Part shown: in pieces, positions 26,588 to 34,786 of the stretch
Layout of the letters: every line of letters begins with the position of its first letter
Numbering within the stretch: the stretch's first letter is position 1
Assembly: GCA_964562015.1 (NCBI GenBank)
Contig: CAZLRH010000005.1
Span: 124,001 to 188,000, forward strand
Direction of reading: 5' to 3'
Source: CAZLRH01 sp964562015
Lineage (GTDB): Bacteria; Verrucomicrobiota; Verrucomicrobiia; Opitutales; JABDGR01
DNA length: 64,000 bases
Notes under the pieces: generated by a model
Told to the model about the DNA's origin: nothing
Database searches by the model: none
Seen by the model: the letters and a program-made list of their open reading frames with translations, nothing else
Translations under genes and position numbers: made by a program

Positions 26588-27688
26588 TTATATTTTTGCC
26601 AGGATGGCCGCTGCGATGGCCTTCGTGCCGACCGACGGCTGGCCAAATGCGATGTCCGCCGTGCGCACGCCGCCCGTGACGGTGTCGCGCACGGCTTTCT
26701 CCATCGCGGCCGCGATGTTTTCCAGGCCAAAACTGAACCGCAGCATCAGCGCGGCACTGAGGATTTGCGCGCAGGGATTGGCGAGGCCCTTGCCCGCAAT
26801 GTCCGGCGCAGTGCCGCCCGCGGGCTCATAAAGACCGAACGGCAGCCCATGCGTGTTCTTCCCCGTGCCCAGGCTGGCCGAGGCCAGCATCCCGAGCGAG
26901 CCGCAGACCACGGCCATCTCGTCGGAGAGAATGTCGCCGAACATGTTTTCGGTGACGAGCACGTCGAACTGGTTCGGGTCGCGGGCCATTTGCATGGCGG
27001 CGTTGTCCACATAAAGATGGCTGAGCTGGATGCCGGGATGGTTTTTCGCGGCGTACTCGGTGATGGTCTTGCGCCAGAGCACGGAGGTTTCGAGCACGTT
27101 GGCCTTGTCCACCGACGTCACGCGCTTCGTGCGGCCCGCCGCCGCGCGAAACGCCACCTCGGCGATGCGCTCAATCTCGCTCTTCTTGTACACCATCGTG
27201 TCCACGGCCTCGATGTCGCCGTCGGGCAGGGTGCGCGTCTGTTTCGGCTGGCCGAAATAAATGCCGCCGGTTAATTCGCGCACGCACACCATGTCGATGC
27301 CCTTGGGGATGCGTTCCTTTTTCAGCGGCGAGGCGTCGATCAACTCCGGGTAAAGCAGGCCGGGACGGATGTTCGCAAAAAGCTGGAATTCCTTCCGCAA
27401 CGGCAGCAGGGCGGCGCGCTCGGGCTGTTCCTTGGGCGGCAGTTTTTCCCACTTCGGCCCGCCGACGGAGCCGAATAAAATCGCGTCCGCCCCGCGGCAG
27501 GTGGCGACGGTCGCCGCAGGCAGCGCCGAGCCGTGCTTGTCAATGGCGATGCCGCCGACATCGCAGGTCGTGTGGTCCAGCGTCAGACCGTGCTTGGCGG
27601 CGACTTTGGCGAGGACCTCAAGGGCGACCTCCATGACTTCGGGGCCGATGCCATCTCCGGGCAATACGGCGAATTTGAGCGTCTTCAT
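26588..27688 (-). CDS. leuB: 3-isopropylmalate dehydrogenase
   Basis: LeuB oxidises and decarboxylates (2R,3S)-3-isopropylmalate with NAD+ in leucine synthesis. The 366-residue protein opens MKTLKFAVLPGDGIGPEVM. It contains the substrate-site arginines in LLPLRKEFQLFANIRP, RELTGGIYFG, the metal-binding VDNAAMQMARDP with DILSDEM, and the NAD-binding GSLGMLASASLG and EPAGGTAPDIAGKG segments. An in-frame extension of 81 codons upstream is not family-like, so I place the start at 27688. The gene is monocistronic here, and its start faces the lipoprotein gene at 27841. Confidence 0.96.
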   Translation of the reverse strand: MKTLKFAVLPGDGIGPEVMEVALEVLAKVAAKHGLTLDHTTCDVGGIAIDKHGSALPAATVATCRGADAILFGSVGGPKWEKLPPKEQPERAALLPLRKEFQLFANIRPGLLYPELIDASPLKKERIPKGIDMVCVRELTGGIYFGQPKQTRTLPDGDIEAVDTMVYKKSEIERIAEVAFRAAAGRTKRVTSVDKANVLETSVLWRKTITEYAAKNHPGIQLSHLYVDNAAMQMARDPNQFDVLVTENMFGDILSDEMAVVCGSLGMLASASLGTGKNTHGLPFGLYEPAGGTAPDIAGKGLANPCAQILSAALMLRFSFGLENIAAAMEKAVRDTVTGGVRTADIAFGQPSVGTKAIAAAILAKI

Positions 27689-27840
27689 GGCGAAAGAGTA
27701 GGGAAGGGAAGGCCGGCGTTTACCGGCCAAAGGACAAGCAAAGCGCGTTTCCCTCAGCGGGAAAAGCGTAAAATGGGGGTCGGGGGCCGCCGAACGCGTC
27801 TTGCCAGCGGGCGGAACCGGCGTTTTGCTTCCCCTCCACC

Positions 27841-28047
27841 ATGCAAAAACCGGCGCACTTTCGGGCCGCTGCCACGGTCGCTCTCCTCGGGGCCTGGGCC
27901 TTGGCAGGCTGCACCGAGACCACCACCACACGCCCCGCGCTTTACCGTTCGACCTCGGGGTCGAAGCCCGACCCGATTTCGCCCCTCGAAAAAAATTACA
28001 ACAATCTCAACAACAAGGTCGAGGATGTCTTGTTTGGGCCGCAGTGA
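27841..28047 (+). CDS. Small lipoprotein of unknown function
   Basis: This 68-residue protein has a lipoprotein signal: a charged start (MQKPAHFR), a hydrophobic core and the lipobox LAGC with Cys near residue 23. A Thr-rich linker (TETTTTRP) follows. The remaining 35 residues end in NNLNNKVEDVLFGPQ. There is no known domain. It lies 84 bases upstream of the first pilT-like gene and is oriented with it, so it may be co-transcribed with the pilus-retraction genes. Confidence 0.65.
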   Translation: MQKPAHFRAAATVALLGAWALAGCTETTTTRPALYRSTSGSKPDPISPLEKNYNNLNNKVEDVLFGPQ

Positions 28048-28131
28048 GGGGCTCGCCGGATCGGTGCCGGAACCTTTGCGACTAGAGCTTGGCAACGGCC
28101 CAATCTCTGGCACTATGACGCCGCTTCCGTT

Positions 28132-29589
28132 ATGAATTCCGCTGTCCTCTGGTTCGTCCGCCTCGGCCTCGACGAAAAGGCCATCACCCGCCGGCAGGCC
28201 GCCACCGTTCGCGGCGCTTTGGGCGACGCCGCCGAGATCGCCGATTTCGCGCAAAAGTTTCTCGACGACGGCATTGTCACGGACGTTGAACTGCTGGAAA
28301 GGCTGGCCAACACCGCGCTCGAAAAAGCGGAAGCAGGGCCGCCGCCCGCGGATCCGTTTGCCGCCTCGGGCAAAACCACCGTGCCTTTTGCCGGCACAAA
28401 GACCAAGACCAGCATCCCGTTTGCCGCCAAGGCGAAAACCAAGGTGCCTTTCGCCGCGGCCGGTGCCGCCGCCAGCGGCCCGAAATTCGAGTTCGAGAAA
28501 GTGGCTTCCCTCGATGACGCCACGCTCGCCGCCGCGTTTCGTGATTTGCTCAAAAACACCGCGGGCGACGGCGCGAGCGATTTGCACCTTTCCACCGGCG
28601 CCCGGCCATTTGTCCGCAAAAACCGCGCGCTCAGCTTTCTGTCCTCCTACGCGCTCACCGCCGAGGACGCTCTCCGCCTGAACACCGCGCTGCTGTCCGA
28701 AGGCCAGAAGAAAATCTACCTCGAGCGCAAGGACTACGACTACGCGCTGGCCCTGAGCGGCGCCGACCGTTACCGCGTCAACCTCATGTTTCACAAGAAC
28801 GGCTCGGCCGGCGCGTACCGCATGGTGCCCGCCGTCACGCGCTCGTTCACCGAGCTTGGTTATGCCAAGCACGCCGAGACGCTGAAGAAAGTACTATCGT
28901 ATCACAACGGACTTATTCTTATCACCGGCCCGGTGGGCTCCGGCAAGACCACCACGCTCGCCTCCATCGTGGATTATCTCAACAGCAGCCGCACCGACCA
29001 CATCATCACCGTCGAGGACCCCATCGAGGTCGTGCAGGCGGCCAAGGGTTGCAACGTCACCCAGCGCGAAGTCGGCACGCACACCAAATCGTTTTTCTCC
29101 GCGCTCAAGGGCGCGTTGCGCGAGGACCCGGACATCATCGTCATCGGCGAATTGCGCGACCTCGAAACCATCGAGATGGCCATCACTGCGTCCGAGACGG
29201 GCCACCTGGTCGTCGGCACCATGCACACGAGTGATGCGCCGACAACCTTGAACCGCCTGCTTGACGTGTTTCCCGCCGAGCAGCAGACGCAAATCCGCTC
29301 CAGCGTGGCGGAGAGCCTGCGCGGGGTCATCTGCCAGCGCCTGCTGCCGGGCAAGGACGGCGGCCTCGTGCTCGCGTGCGAAATTCTCGTCAGCAACACC
29401 GCCATCCAGAATCAGATCAAGGAAGGCAAATCCGCCGGCCTGCGCAACGCCATGGAAACCGGCCTCAAGGAAGGCATGTGCCTCATGGACAATGTCGTCC
29501 TCGCGCTTTACCAGGACCGCAAAATTTCCGCCGAAACCGCCCGCACCAACATCACGAACCGCGCCCTGCTCGCGAAGATTGTGGCATGA
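28132..29589 (+). CDS. PilT/PilU-type retraction ATPase with an N-terminal extension
   Basis: This hexameric secretion-type ATPase powers retraction of type IV pili. The core (about residues 130-480) has Walker A GPVGSGKTTT, the Asp box VEDPIE, Walker B IIVIGELRDLETIEMA and the His box GHLVVGTMHT. The ASDLHLS opening of the PilT N-terminal domain is preceded by about 135 extra residues. These comprise a small helical region and three short repeats with VPFA/IPFA (TTVPFAGTKTKTSIPFA and KVPFAA). Length is 485 residues against about 350 for ordinary PilT. It overlaps the next small gene by four bases. It is related to the gene at 30572 but divergent, so the two could be PilT and PilU counterparts. 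Confidence 0.88.
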   Translation: MNSAVLWFVRLGLDEKAITRRQAATVRGALGDAAEIADFAQKFLDDGIVTDVELLERLANTALEKAEAGPPPADPFAASGKTTVPFAGTKTKTSIPFAAKAKTKVPFAAAGAAASGPKFEFEKVASLDDATLAAAFRDLLKNTAGDGASDLHLSTGARPFVRKNRALSFLSSYALTAEDALRLNTALLSEGQKKIYLERKDYDYALALSGADRYRVNLMFHKNGSAGAYRMVPAVTRSFTELGYAKHAETLKKVLSYHNGLILITGPVGSGKTTTLASIVDYLNSSRTDHIITVEDPIEVVQAAKGCNVTQREVGTHTKSFFSALKGALREDPDIIVIGELRDLETIEMAITASETGHLVVGTMHTSDAPTTLNRLLDVFPAEQQTQIRSSVAESLRGVICQRLLPGKDGGLVLACEILVSNTAIQNQIKEGKSAGLRNAMETGLKEGMCLMDNVVLALYQDRKISAETARTNITNRALLAKIVA

Positions 29590-30002
29590 ACCCGATCGCT
29601 TTAGCCGCGTTGTTTGTCCTCGCGTTTGTGCTGTTCGTGGGCGCTTTTATTTTTGCCGTTTACGCTTATCGTGGTCGGGTGATCAAGATTTTTGAAAAAT
29701 GGGCTCAGTCCTCCGGCCTGCAGATTTTGTGCGTCGACTTTGCATGGTTTCATTGCGGCTGTTTCGCCTTTCGATCAAAAAATCAAACGGTGCTTCGCTT
29801 CCATGGTCTGGATAAAGCCGGTGCCCGCGTGGATGGATTTGCTTTGGTAGGAGGTTTTTGGGAGGGGGCCTTGTTTAGCGAGAAGATTAAAATCAAGTAC
29901 GACGGGTTTCCTTGTCCTCCCGTACCGAAGATTTCCTCAGGCGACTTCAATAAGTCGGAATTGCACCACGTCTTACCGCCGTCTAAAACGGAATTCACTT
30001 AA
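29586..30002 (+). CDS. Small single-helix membrane protein between the two pilT genes
   Basis: This 138-residue protein starts at an ATGA overlap with the upstream PilT-type gene. It begins with one strong membrane helix (about residues 4-28, IALAALFVLAFVLFVGAFIFAVYAY), followed by a soluble domain of about 105 residues. I do not recognise the domain. Features include CVDFAWFHCGCFAFRSKN (three Cys close together) and a Lys-rich ending KISSGDFNKSE. The tight overlap suggests a function tied to the pilus ATPase. No close relative is evident. Confidence 0.7.
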   Translation: MNPIALAALFVLAFVLFVGAFIFAVYAYRGRVIKIFEKWAQSSGLQILCVDFAWFHCGCFAFRSKNQTVLRFHGLDKAGARVDGFALVGGFWEGALFSEKIKIKYDGFPCPPVPKISSGDFNKSELHHVLPPSKTEFT

Positions 30003-30014
30003 TTCCCAATTTCC

Positions 30015-30061
30015 ATGCCCGCCATTGACCAATACCTCCACACGCTGTTCGAAAAGGGCGG
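30015..30061 (+). repeat. 47-bp duplicate of the pilT start (truncated copy)
   Basis: The segment repeats the first 47 bases of the pilT gene at 30572-30618 with two mismatches. It reads MPAIDQYL.TL.EKGG and then runs into unrelated sequence and a stop. Together with the downstream copy it brackets the toxin-antitoxin cassette. Confidence 0.9.
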
Positions 30062-30094
30062 CTTGACGAAATTTTGCTCTTTTGCATTTTTGCC

Positions 30095-30343
30095 GTGACT
30101 TACACCGTCGAAATTCGCGAGAAGGCGGAGAGCGATTTCGACGCGATTCCCGCGAAGGACGCTGCGCGCATCAGTTAGCGCATTGCTGCGCTTGCACAGG
30201 GTCTGCAAGGCGACGTGAAGCGCCTGCAAAACTTCACGCCGAAATATCGTTTGCGTGTCGGCGACTGGCGTGTTTTATTTGAAGTGAACGGGAGCGTGGT
30301 GACCATCTACCGTGTCTTGCACCGCCGGGACGTTTACCGCTGA
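30095..30343 (+). pseudogene. RelE/ParE-type toxin gene with an in-frame stop
   Basis: From a GTG at 30095 the frame reads VTYTVEIREKAESDFDAIP and then stops at TAG 30176-30178, after 27 codons. The same frame resumes as RIAALAQGLQGDVKRLQNFT, KYRLRVGDWRVLFEVNG and VTIYRVLHRRDVYR to TGA 30341-30343. The full 82-codon product would be a RelE-fold mRNA interferase (RLRVGDWRVLFE and the YRVLHRRDVYR ending are typical). The TAG replaces one sense codon in the first helix, so a single base change would account for it. Unless it is read through, the toxin is dead. Confidence 0.85.
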
Positions 30344-30350
30344 ATCCATC

Positions 30351-30548
30351 ATGAGCACCGCCCAAATCATCGAGCACAACGGCCGCAAGGCTTTCGCGGT
30401 CATTCCCTATTCGCGGTTTAAGAAGATGGAAGAGGATCTGGACGACTATGCCTGTCTCAAAGCCCTGCGGAAAGCGAAGGCCGATCCGGCCAATCGCCGG
30501 AGCCGGCCCTTTGTGGAATTCGCCCGCGAACGCGGTTATTTTAAGTAA
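30351..30548 (+). CDS. Antitoxin of the RelE-type cassette
   Basis: This 65-residue protein opens MSTAQIIEHNGRKAFAVIPY and continues SRFKKMEEDLDDYACLKALR. That is the Phd/YefM-like antitoxin pattern with a short DNA-binding N-terminal fold and a C-terminal helix. It starts seven bases after the toxin frame ends. An upstream in-frame start 13 codons earlier lies inside the toxin frame, so I prefer ATG 30351. The gene is intact although its toxin is broken, so it is an orphan antitoxin. Confidence 0.78.
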   Translation: MSTAQIIEHNGRKAFAVIPYSRFKKMEEDLDDYACLKALRKAKADPANRRSRPFVEFARERGYFK

Positions 30549-30571
30549 GACCAAGGGCTTTTTTCCACGCC

Positions 30572-31651
30572 ATGCCCGCCATTGACCAATACCTCCGCAC
30601 GCTGCTCGAAAAGGGCGGGTCCGACTTGCACCTCACCGTCGGCCTGCCACCCAAGGCCCGCGCCTCGGGTTCGCTCCAGGCCATCGGCGACAAGCCCCTC
30701 GATGCCGCCACGATGGAGACGCTGCTCAAGGAAATCGTTCCCGAGCGCCGCTGGAACGAATTTCTCGAACGCCGCGACCTCGACCTCGCCCACGAGGTGC
30801 CCGGCCTCGCGCGTTTTCGCGGCAACTACCTCTACAACCACTGGGGCCAGGCCGCGGTCTTCCGCCAGATTCCCGCCAAAATCCTTTCCTTCGACGACCT
30901 CAAGCTCCCGGAGGCTCTGAAAAAGCTTTGCCACCTCGACCAAGGCCTCGTGGTCGTCACCGGACCGACCGGCAGCGGCAAGTCCACCACGCTGGCGGCA
31001 ATGATAGATTATATCAATTCTAATCTGGCCAAGCACATCATCACCATCGAGGACCCCATCGAGTTCGTCCACCCGATCAAGAAGTCCGTCATCGTGCACC
31101 GCGAAGTGGGGGAGCACACGCAGTCCTTCGCCGCCGCGCTCAAGGGCGCCATGCGGCACGACCCGGACATCCTCCTCCTCGGCGAAATGCGTGAGTTGGA
31201 AACCATCAAGCTCGCGCTCAGTTGCGCGTCCATGGGCATGCTGGTCTTCGGCACGCTCCACACCAACAACGCGCCGAAAACCGTGGACCGCATCATCAAC
31301 ACTTTCCCGGCCGAGGAGCAGAACCAGGTGCGCGTGATGCTCGCCGGCTGCCTCGCCGGCGTCGTCGCCCAGTTGCTCTGCAAGCGCGTCCCCAAGGGTC
31401 GTTGCGCCGTGCACGAAATTCTCCTCACCCACGAGGCGCTGCCGAACACCATCCGCACCGGCCAGATTGCCAACATCCGCAATCTCATCGAAGGCAGTTT
31501 TGCCGACGGTATGGTCACGATGGACGGCAGCCTCATGGCCCGCGTCAAAGACGGCACCATCGAGCCCAAGGAAGCCTACATGAAGGCCGCCAACAAATCC
31601 ACGTTCGCGCCCCTGCTCAAGCCCGGCGACCTCGACGGCGGGCATCACTAG
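30572..31651 (+). CDS. pilT: Type IV pilus twitching ATPase PilT
   Basis: This retraction ATPase has 359 residues, the usual PilT length. The N-terminal domain begins MPAIDQYLRTLLEKGGSDL and SDLHLTVG. The core has Walker A GPTGSGKSTT, the Asp box TIEDPIEFVH, Walker B DILLLGEMRELETIKLAL and the His box GMLVFGTLHTNNA. The C-terminus (FAPLLKPGDLDGGHH) departs from the common PilT end. Its first 47 bases are duplicated at 30015-30061, upstream of the toxin-antitoxin cassette. This implies that the gene start was copied when the cassette arrived and that the intact gene was preserved. Confidence 0.92.
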   Translation: MPAIDQYLRTLLEKGGSDLHLTVGLPPKARASGSLQAIGDKPLDAATMETLLKEIVPERRWNEFLERRDLDLAHEVPGLARFRGNYLYNHWGQAAVFRQIPAKILSFDDLKLPEALKKLCHLDQGLVVVTGPTGSGKSTTLAAMIDYINSNLAKHIITIEDPIEFVHPIKKSVIVHREVGEHTQSFAAALKGAMRHDPDILLLGEMRELETIKLALSCASMGMLVFGTLHTNNAPKTVDRIINTFPAEEQNQVRVMLAGCLAGVVAQLLCKRVPKGRCAVHEILLTHEALPNTIRTGQIANIRNLIEGSFADGMVTMDGSLMARVKDGTIEPKEAYMKAANKSTFAPLLKPGDLDGGHH

Positions 31652-31652
31652 G

Positions 31653-31775
31653 TGTTGTCTTCAGACTTAACCACGGATTTCACGGATAGCACGGATTCGC
31701 TTCCGCAGAGGGTGGATAATTTCATTATTCTTGTCCGAGTCATCCGTGTTATCCGTGGTCATTTGAAGACTTCAA
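31653..31775. repeat. Inverted-repeat element, CCACGGAT family
   Basis: The left arm reads CTTAACCACGGATTTCACGG and the right arm ATCCGTGTTATCCGTGGTC, with GTCTTCAGAC / GAAGACTTCAAAACAC ends that are also inverted. The two arms can fold into a long hairpin. Related elements are at 34613-34737 and 36046-36180. Confidence 0.7.
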
Positions 31776-31788
31776 AACACGCCCGAGT

Positions 31789-31915
31789 TAGGACGTTTTT
31801 TAAAACCAATTTCTAACGGCGCGCTGAGGGCAGCGCGCCCTACCGGTGAAGGTGGTTTGGGTAGGGCGCGGTGCCCTCACCGCGCCGCTCCTGTCCGAGT
31901 TTTAAAACATAGCCT
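31789..31915. repeat. MITE-like element with two GC hairpins, second subfamily
   Basis: Two GC-rich hairpins (GGCGCGCTG/CAGCGCGCC and GGCGCGGTGAG/CTCACCGCGCC types, around 31817-31840 and 31863-31888) are enclosed by AT-rich imperfect terminal repeats (TAGGACGTTTTTTAAAA and, inverted, TAGGCTATGTTTTAAAA). The same layout recurs at about 38946-39102. Confidence 0.7.
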
Positions 31916-32750
31916 AGTGCGGCCTGAGATGGATAAGTTGCGTGCTTATCGCATAAGCGATCGTCACGACTGCCACGGCGCAGGCGGTCAGCGCCAGAAC
32001 CAGACCGGCAAAAATTTTCCGGGTTCGTTGATAGTAGATCAGCTCCCGGATGGCCACCAGCACGAGAGCAATTCCACCCCCCGCACAGAAGACTTCCAGT
32101 ATATAAAAGCCCCGGCGCAATTCCAAGCGATTCGGGGCCCAAAGCAGGCCAGCGGCGGCAATTATGCTCACCGCCAGCACGCCGCCGCCCCACCGAAACA
32201 GAATTCGCTCACTGCGCGGCAAGGACACCGGCGGCGGCCTTCCCGACCTCAACACGGCGGCGAAGGCTTCCCAGCCCTCCTGCTCGCAGCCCGCCAGCGT
32301 CTGATGGAGGGCCGCGGCAATTTCGCGCCGGTCTGCCGGCGTGTAAAATTCGAGATTCAAACGCGTGCGCTTGGTCGCGTCCGTGAACGTCACTATCTTC
32401 CAGCGTGGCCGCCAGGAAACTTTTCTCACGTCGGCAAAACGCAGTCGCCGCAACTGGAGGCCATCTTGGAATTCCACCCCGTGCTCATCCAGTCGCAGGC
32501 GCGCAAGCAGGCCCGCCCAGCCGAGCCAGCACGACCACAGCAACATGAACCCGAAGAGTCCGTAGCTGACGAGCAAGAGGGCAAATTGGGTGGAATCCGG
32601 GATTTCGTGGTTCGGGTCCCAGCGGGGAGAAAACACGGACAGGGTAACGAAGATCAAGAAGCCGGCGAAGAAGGTGGTGCAAGCCGCGCTGATCCATATC
32701 TGCGCGCGGCTGCCCCTCCATTCCCGGGGCTGGTTAATATTTTCGCTCAT
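31914..32750 (-). CDS. Membrane protein with a PH-like loop domain, unknown function
   Basis: This 278-residue protein has two N-terminal membrane helices (about residues 22-45 and 58-85) and two C-terminal ones (about 195-215 and 220-270). Between them lies a soluble domain of about 100 residues. The domain runs RLRLDEHGVEFQDGLQLRRL, then FADVRKVSWRPRWKIVTF, and resembles bacterial PH-like domains in strand pattern. I place the start at 32750 (MSENINQPREWRG). The upstream in-frame extension overlaps the Gly-rich gene and is not credible. It runs in the same direction as the gene at 32869 but is separated from it by about 120 bases. Confidence 0.7.
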   Translation of the reverse strand: MSENINQPREWRGSRAQIWISAACTTFFAGFLIFVTLSVFSPRWDPNHEIPDSTQFALLLVSYGLFGFMLLWSCWLGWAGLLARLRLDEHGVEFQDGLQLRRLRFADVRKVSWRPRWKIVTFTDATKRTRLNLEFYTPADRREIAAALHQTLAGCEQEGWEAFAAVLRSGRPPPVSLPRSERILFRWGGGVLAVSIIAAAGLLWAPNRLELRRGFYILEVFCAGGGIALVLVAIRELIYYQRTRKIFAGLVLALTACAVAVVTIAYAISTQLIHLRPH

Positions 32751-32868
32751 GAGGCTCACTGCTAGTGTGAGCAAATCATGGCACCTCGGCAGTTCCGTGC
32801 AAGTGCATCTGGCGCACGTTGCGCCGGGGAGGTTGCTTAGGCGCAATCCTCGTTCTAAGCCAACGAGC

Positions 32869-33747
32869 TTAGCCGCCACCACCACCACCAAAACCACCAC
32901 CACTGCCACTGCCGCCGGTTGTGTGCAAAAGCTCGAGCCGAACTTTCGCGAGGCGGACTTCGTGATTGAAGTTACCCAACACGTCGCGGAACGCCCGGTC
33001 CTTCGCCTCCACATAATACTCGCCATCCAGGGAACCCGAGGAGCCGGACACCGGCTCAAACCCGAGGCTCACGTCGGCCTGGCGATCGCTCTCATTGGAC
33101 GGTGTGACCGACAGGAGTGTGAGTTGCACGCGGGCTTTCACCGAGCCCCGCACTGCCACCAAGTCAAAATCGCCGGCCTGGATGCTGCTCAGCACGATGC
33201 CGTCGGGATCGGAGATGCGGACATTCAAGGTCGCCGAGGCGAGGTTGGTAATGGTGCGCTCGCCCGTGGGGCCCAGGAGGGCGACCGACGGGCCGGCGTC
33301 AACGATGGACACGGAGTAGCTCGCGCGGTTCTCGCCGTCCACGTAAATGTCGCCGGTGTAAGTATTGCGCTTGGCGGGCATCGCAAAAGTGTAGGTATGC
33401 GTCAATACCTTGGCCGCCAGGCGGGTCTTGCTCAGGTGGTAGCTTGTCTTGATATGAATCGGCTGGAACATGGTCGTCGGCTTCGAGGGATGTTCGAGCG
33501 TTTTCGGCGTGTTTTGCAGTTTCCCCGCCGTGCCCCAGCTCGGCACCTTTACTTCGTAGATGCCGCCCGGCACGGTCAGATTGACCTGGAGCTTCACCGT
33601 GTCGGCCGTGGCCGAAACGTTGGTGGTGACAATCGTCACCAGCCGGCTGGCCGCCTGCGCGGGCGCCACGGCGGCAAGGAACAGGGCGGAAGCAACGGCC
33701 GAGCGCGCCAGCGCCCGAACCACGGGAGAAACAAGGGGAGAGGACAT
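32869..33747 (-). CDS. Secreted protein with a Gly-rich C-terminal tail
   Basis: This 292-residue protein has a signal peptide (hydrophobic core about residues 12-30, ending APAQA). The mature part is beta-rich. It contains VKLQVNLTVPGGIYEVKVP, NTYTGDIYVDGENRASYSV and SATLNVRISDPDGIVLS, like bacterial Ig-type or extracellular assembly domains. The last 18 residues are nearly all Gly and Ser. I recognise no catalytic motif. It may be an envelope or matrix protein. The Gly tail could act as a flexible spacer or low-complexity anchor. Confidence 0.65.
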   Translation of the reverse strand: MSSPLVSPVVRALARSAVASALFLAAVAPAQAASRLVTIVTTNVSATADTVKLQVNLTVPGGIYEVKVPSWGTAGKLQNTPKTLEHPSKPTTMFQPIHIKTSYHLSKTRLAAKVLTHTYTFAMPAKRNTYTGDIYVDGENRASYSVSIVDAGPSVALLGPTGERTITNLASATLNVRISDPDGIVLSSIQAGDFDLVAVRGSVKARVQLTLLSVTPSNESDRQADVSLGFEPVSGSSGSLDGEYYVEAKDRAFRDVLGNFNHEVRLAKVRLELLHTTGGSGSGGGFGGGGGG

Positions 33748-34236
33748 TGAGAATTTGATCCTGAGGGGAGGGTATTTATTCCGGCCCGAGGGCCGAAAGC
33801 CAGCCTAGCGCGGGCGCGAAGCCCGAGCCAAGCACCAAACCGAGGCCCAAGCCGGGATGGCCCACGCTTTCTAACCGCTGGAGCCGGGGGATTGTTTCAT
33901 CATTGTGACGATAAACGGCTTCCGGCCTCTGCCGTCCAGCTCACGGCTGCGAATAGGATGGGTGTGAAATCCATCTGCAGCCACAGGGAGCGGCGGTAAC
34001 ACTGATACGCTTGCGCCGCAGGCGGAGGGTGAAACGGCGCGCTGAGGGCAGCGCGCCCTACCTATACCTTCGGTCTGGAATAGGGCCTTCTGTCTGGGGT
34101 AGGGCGGGCTGCCCTCAGCCCGCCGTCTTGTTTCAAGCGAAATTAGGACACTTCCCGCCCGCATCCCTATTGACGCGCCGCCCGCCTTCCGCGCAGAATT
34201 GCCTTCGCTGCTCATCCCCAAAAAATCCCCATTCCC
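33748..34236. repeat. Spacer with a MITE-like element (left end lost)
   Basis: No gene seen. The element at about 34030-34156 has the two GC hairpins (GGCGCGCTGAGGGCAGCGCGCC-like, 34036-34057, and the GGGCGGGCTG type, 34101-34123). Its right end, GAAATTAGGACACTTCCC, matches the right end of the copies at 43241-43363 and 63452-63574. Only TGAAACGG of the left terminal repeat remains. Confidence 0.7.
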
Positions 34237-34605
34237 ATGGAAAACATTCTCGTCTGGCTGGACATCCCGGTGCTCAAGCTCGACCGCGCCATCAAATTTT
34301 ATTCCGCCGTCCTCGGCGCGAAAGTCTCTAAGGAATCCGCCCACGGTTGCGAATTCGGCCTCCTGCCGCACGCGGGCAACAGCGTCTCGGCCTGCCTTTG
34401 CGTGGGCGGGGAAAACAAACCATCCAAGCACGGCCCGCTGGTTTACCTCAACGTCAGCGGGCGACTCGACGCCGCCGTCAAGGCCGCGAAGACCAAGGGC
34501 GGCAAACTCGTGCAGAAAAAGCATCCCATCGGCCCCTACGGCTTCAAGGCGGTTATCCTCGACAGCGAAGGCAACCAGATCGCCCTGCATTCACCGACGA
34601 AGTGA
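34237..34605 (+). CDS. VOC-superfamily (glyoxalase/dioxygenase fold) protein
   Basis: This 122-residue protein is a single vicinal-oxygen-chelate module. The opening ILVWLDIPVLKLDRAIKFY with YSAVLGAKV is the usual first betaalphabetabetabeta unit. The second unit contains LVYLNVSGRLDAAVKAAKTK and the closing GFKAVILDSEGNQIALHSP. The glyoxalase I metal-ligand pattern is only partly evident, so the substrate is unknown. Such stand-alone proteins are common; some are bleomycin-resistance-like, others are of unknown activity. No neighbour suggests a pathway. Confidence 0.8.
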   Translation: MENILVWLDIPVLKLDRAIKFYSAVLGAKVSKESAHGCEFGLLPHAGNSVSACLCVGGENKPSKHGPLVYLNVSGRLDAAVKAAKTKGGKLVQKKHPIGPYGFKAVILDSEGNQIALHSPTK

Positions 34606-34612
34606 AGAGGGT

Positions 34613-34737
34613 GGACGTTTCGTGTTGGACGAAGGATAGCACGGATGCTTTGAGCAAAAAGGCTCCGGCTTCTGTTTCTCTATCCGTGCCATCCGTGGCA
34701 TCCGTGGTTTTCTTAGGCTGTTTCAAGACACTCATTG
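34613..34737. repeat. Inverted-repeat element, CCACGGAT family
   Basis: The left part holds GGATAGCACGGATGC and the right part ATCCGTGCCATCCGTGGCATCCGTGG, split by about 45 bases. It lies between the VOC gene and the M48 protease gene and is related to the elements at 31653 and 36046. Confidence 0.6.
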
Positions 34738-34786
34738 CCGATGGTTTTTGTTTGCCCTGCCGCGGTGGCCACGGGAGGCTGTTTTG

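Noticed and set aside
27841..28135. Alternative overlapping frame through the small lipoprotein region
   Set aside because: The lipobox-containing frame explains the segment; the overlapping ones are Arg- and Pro-rich shadows.
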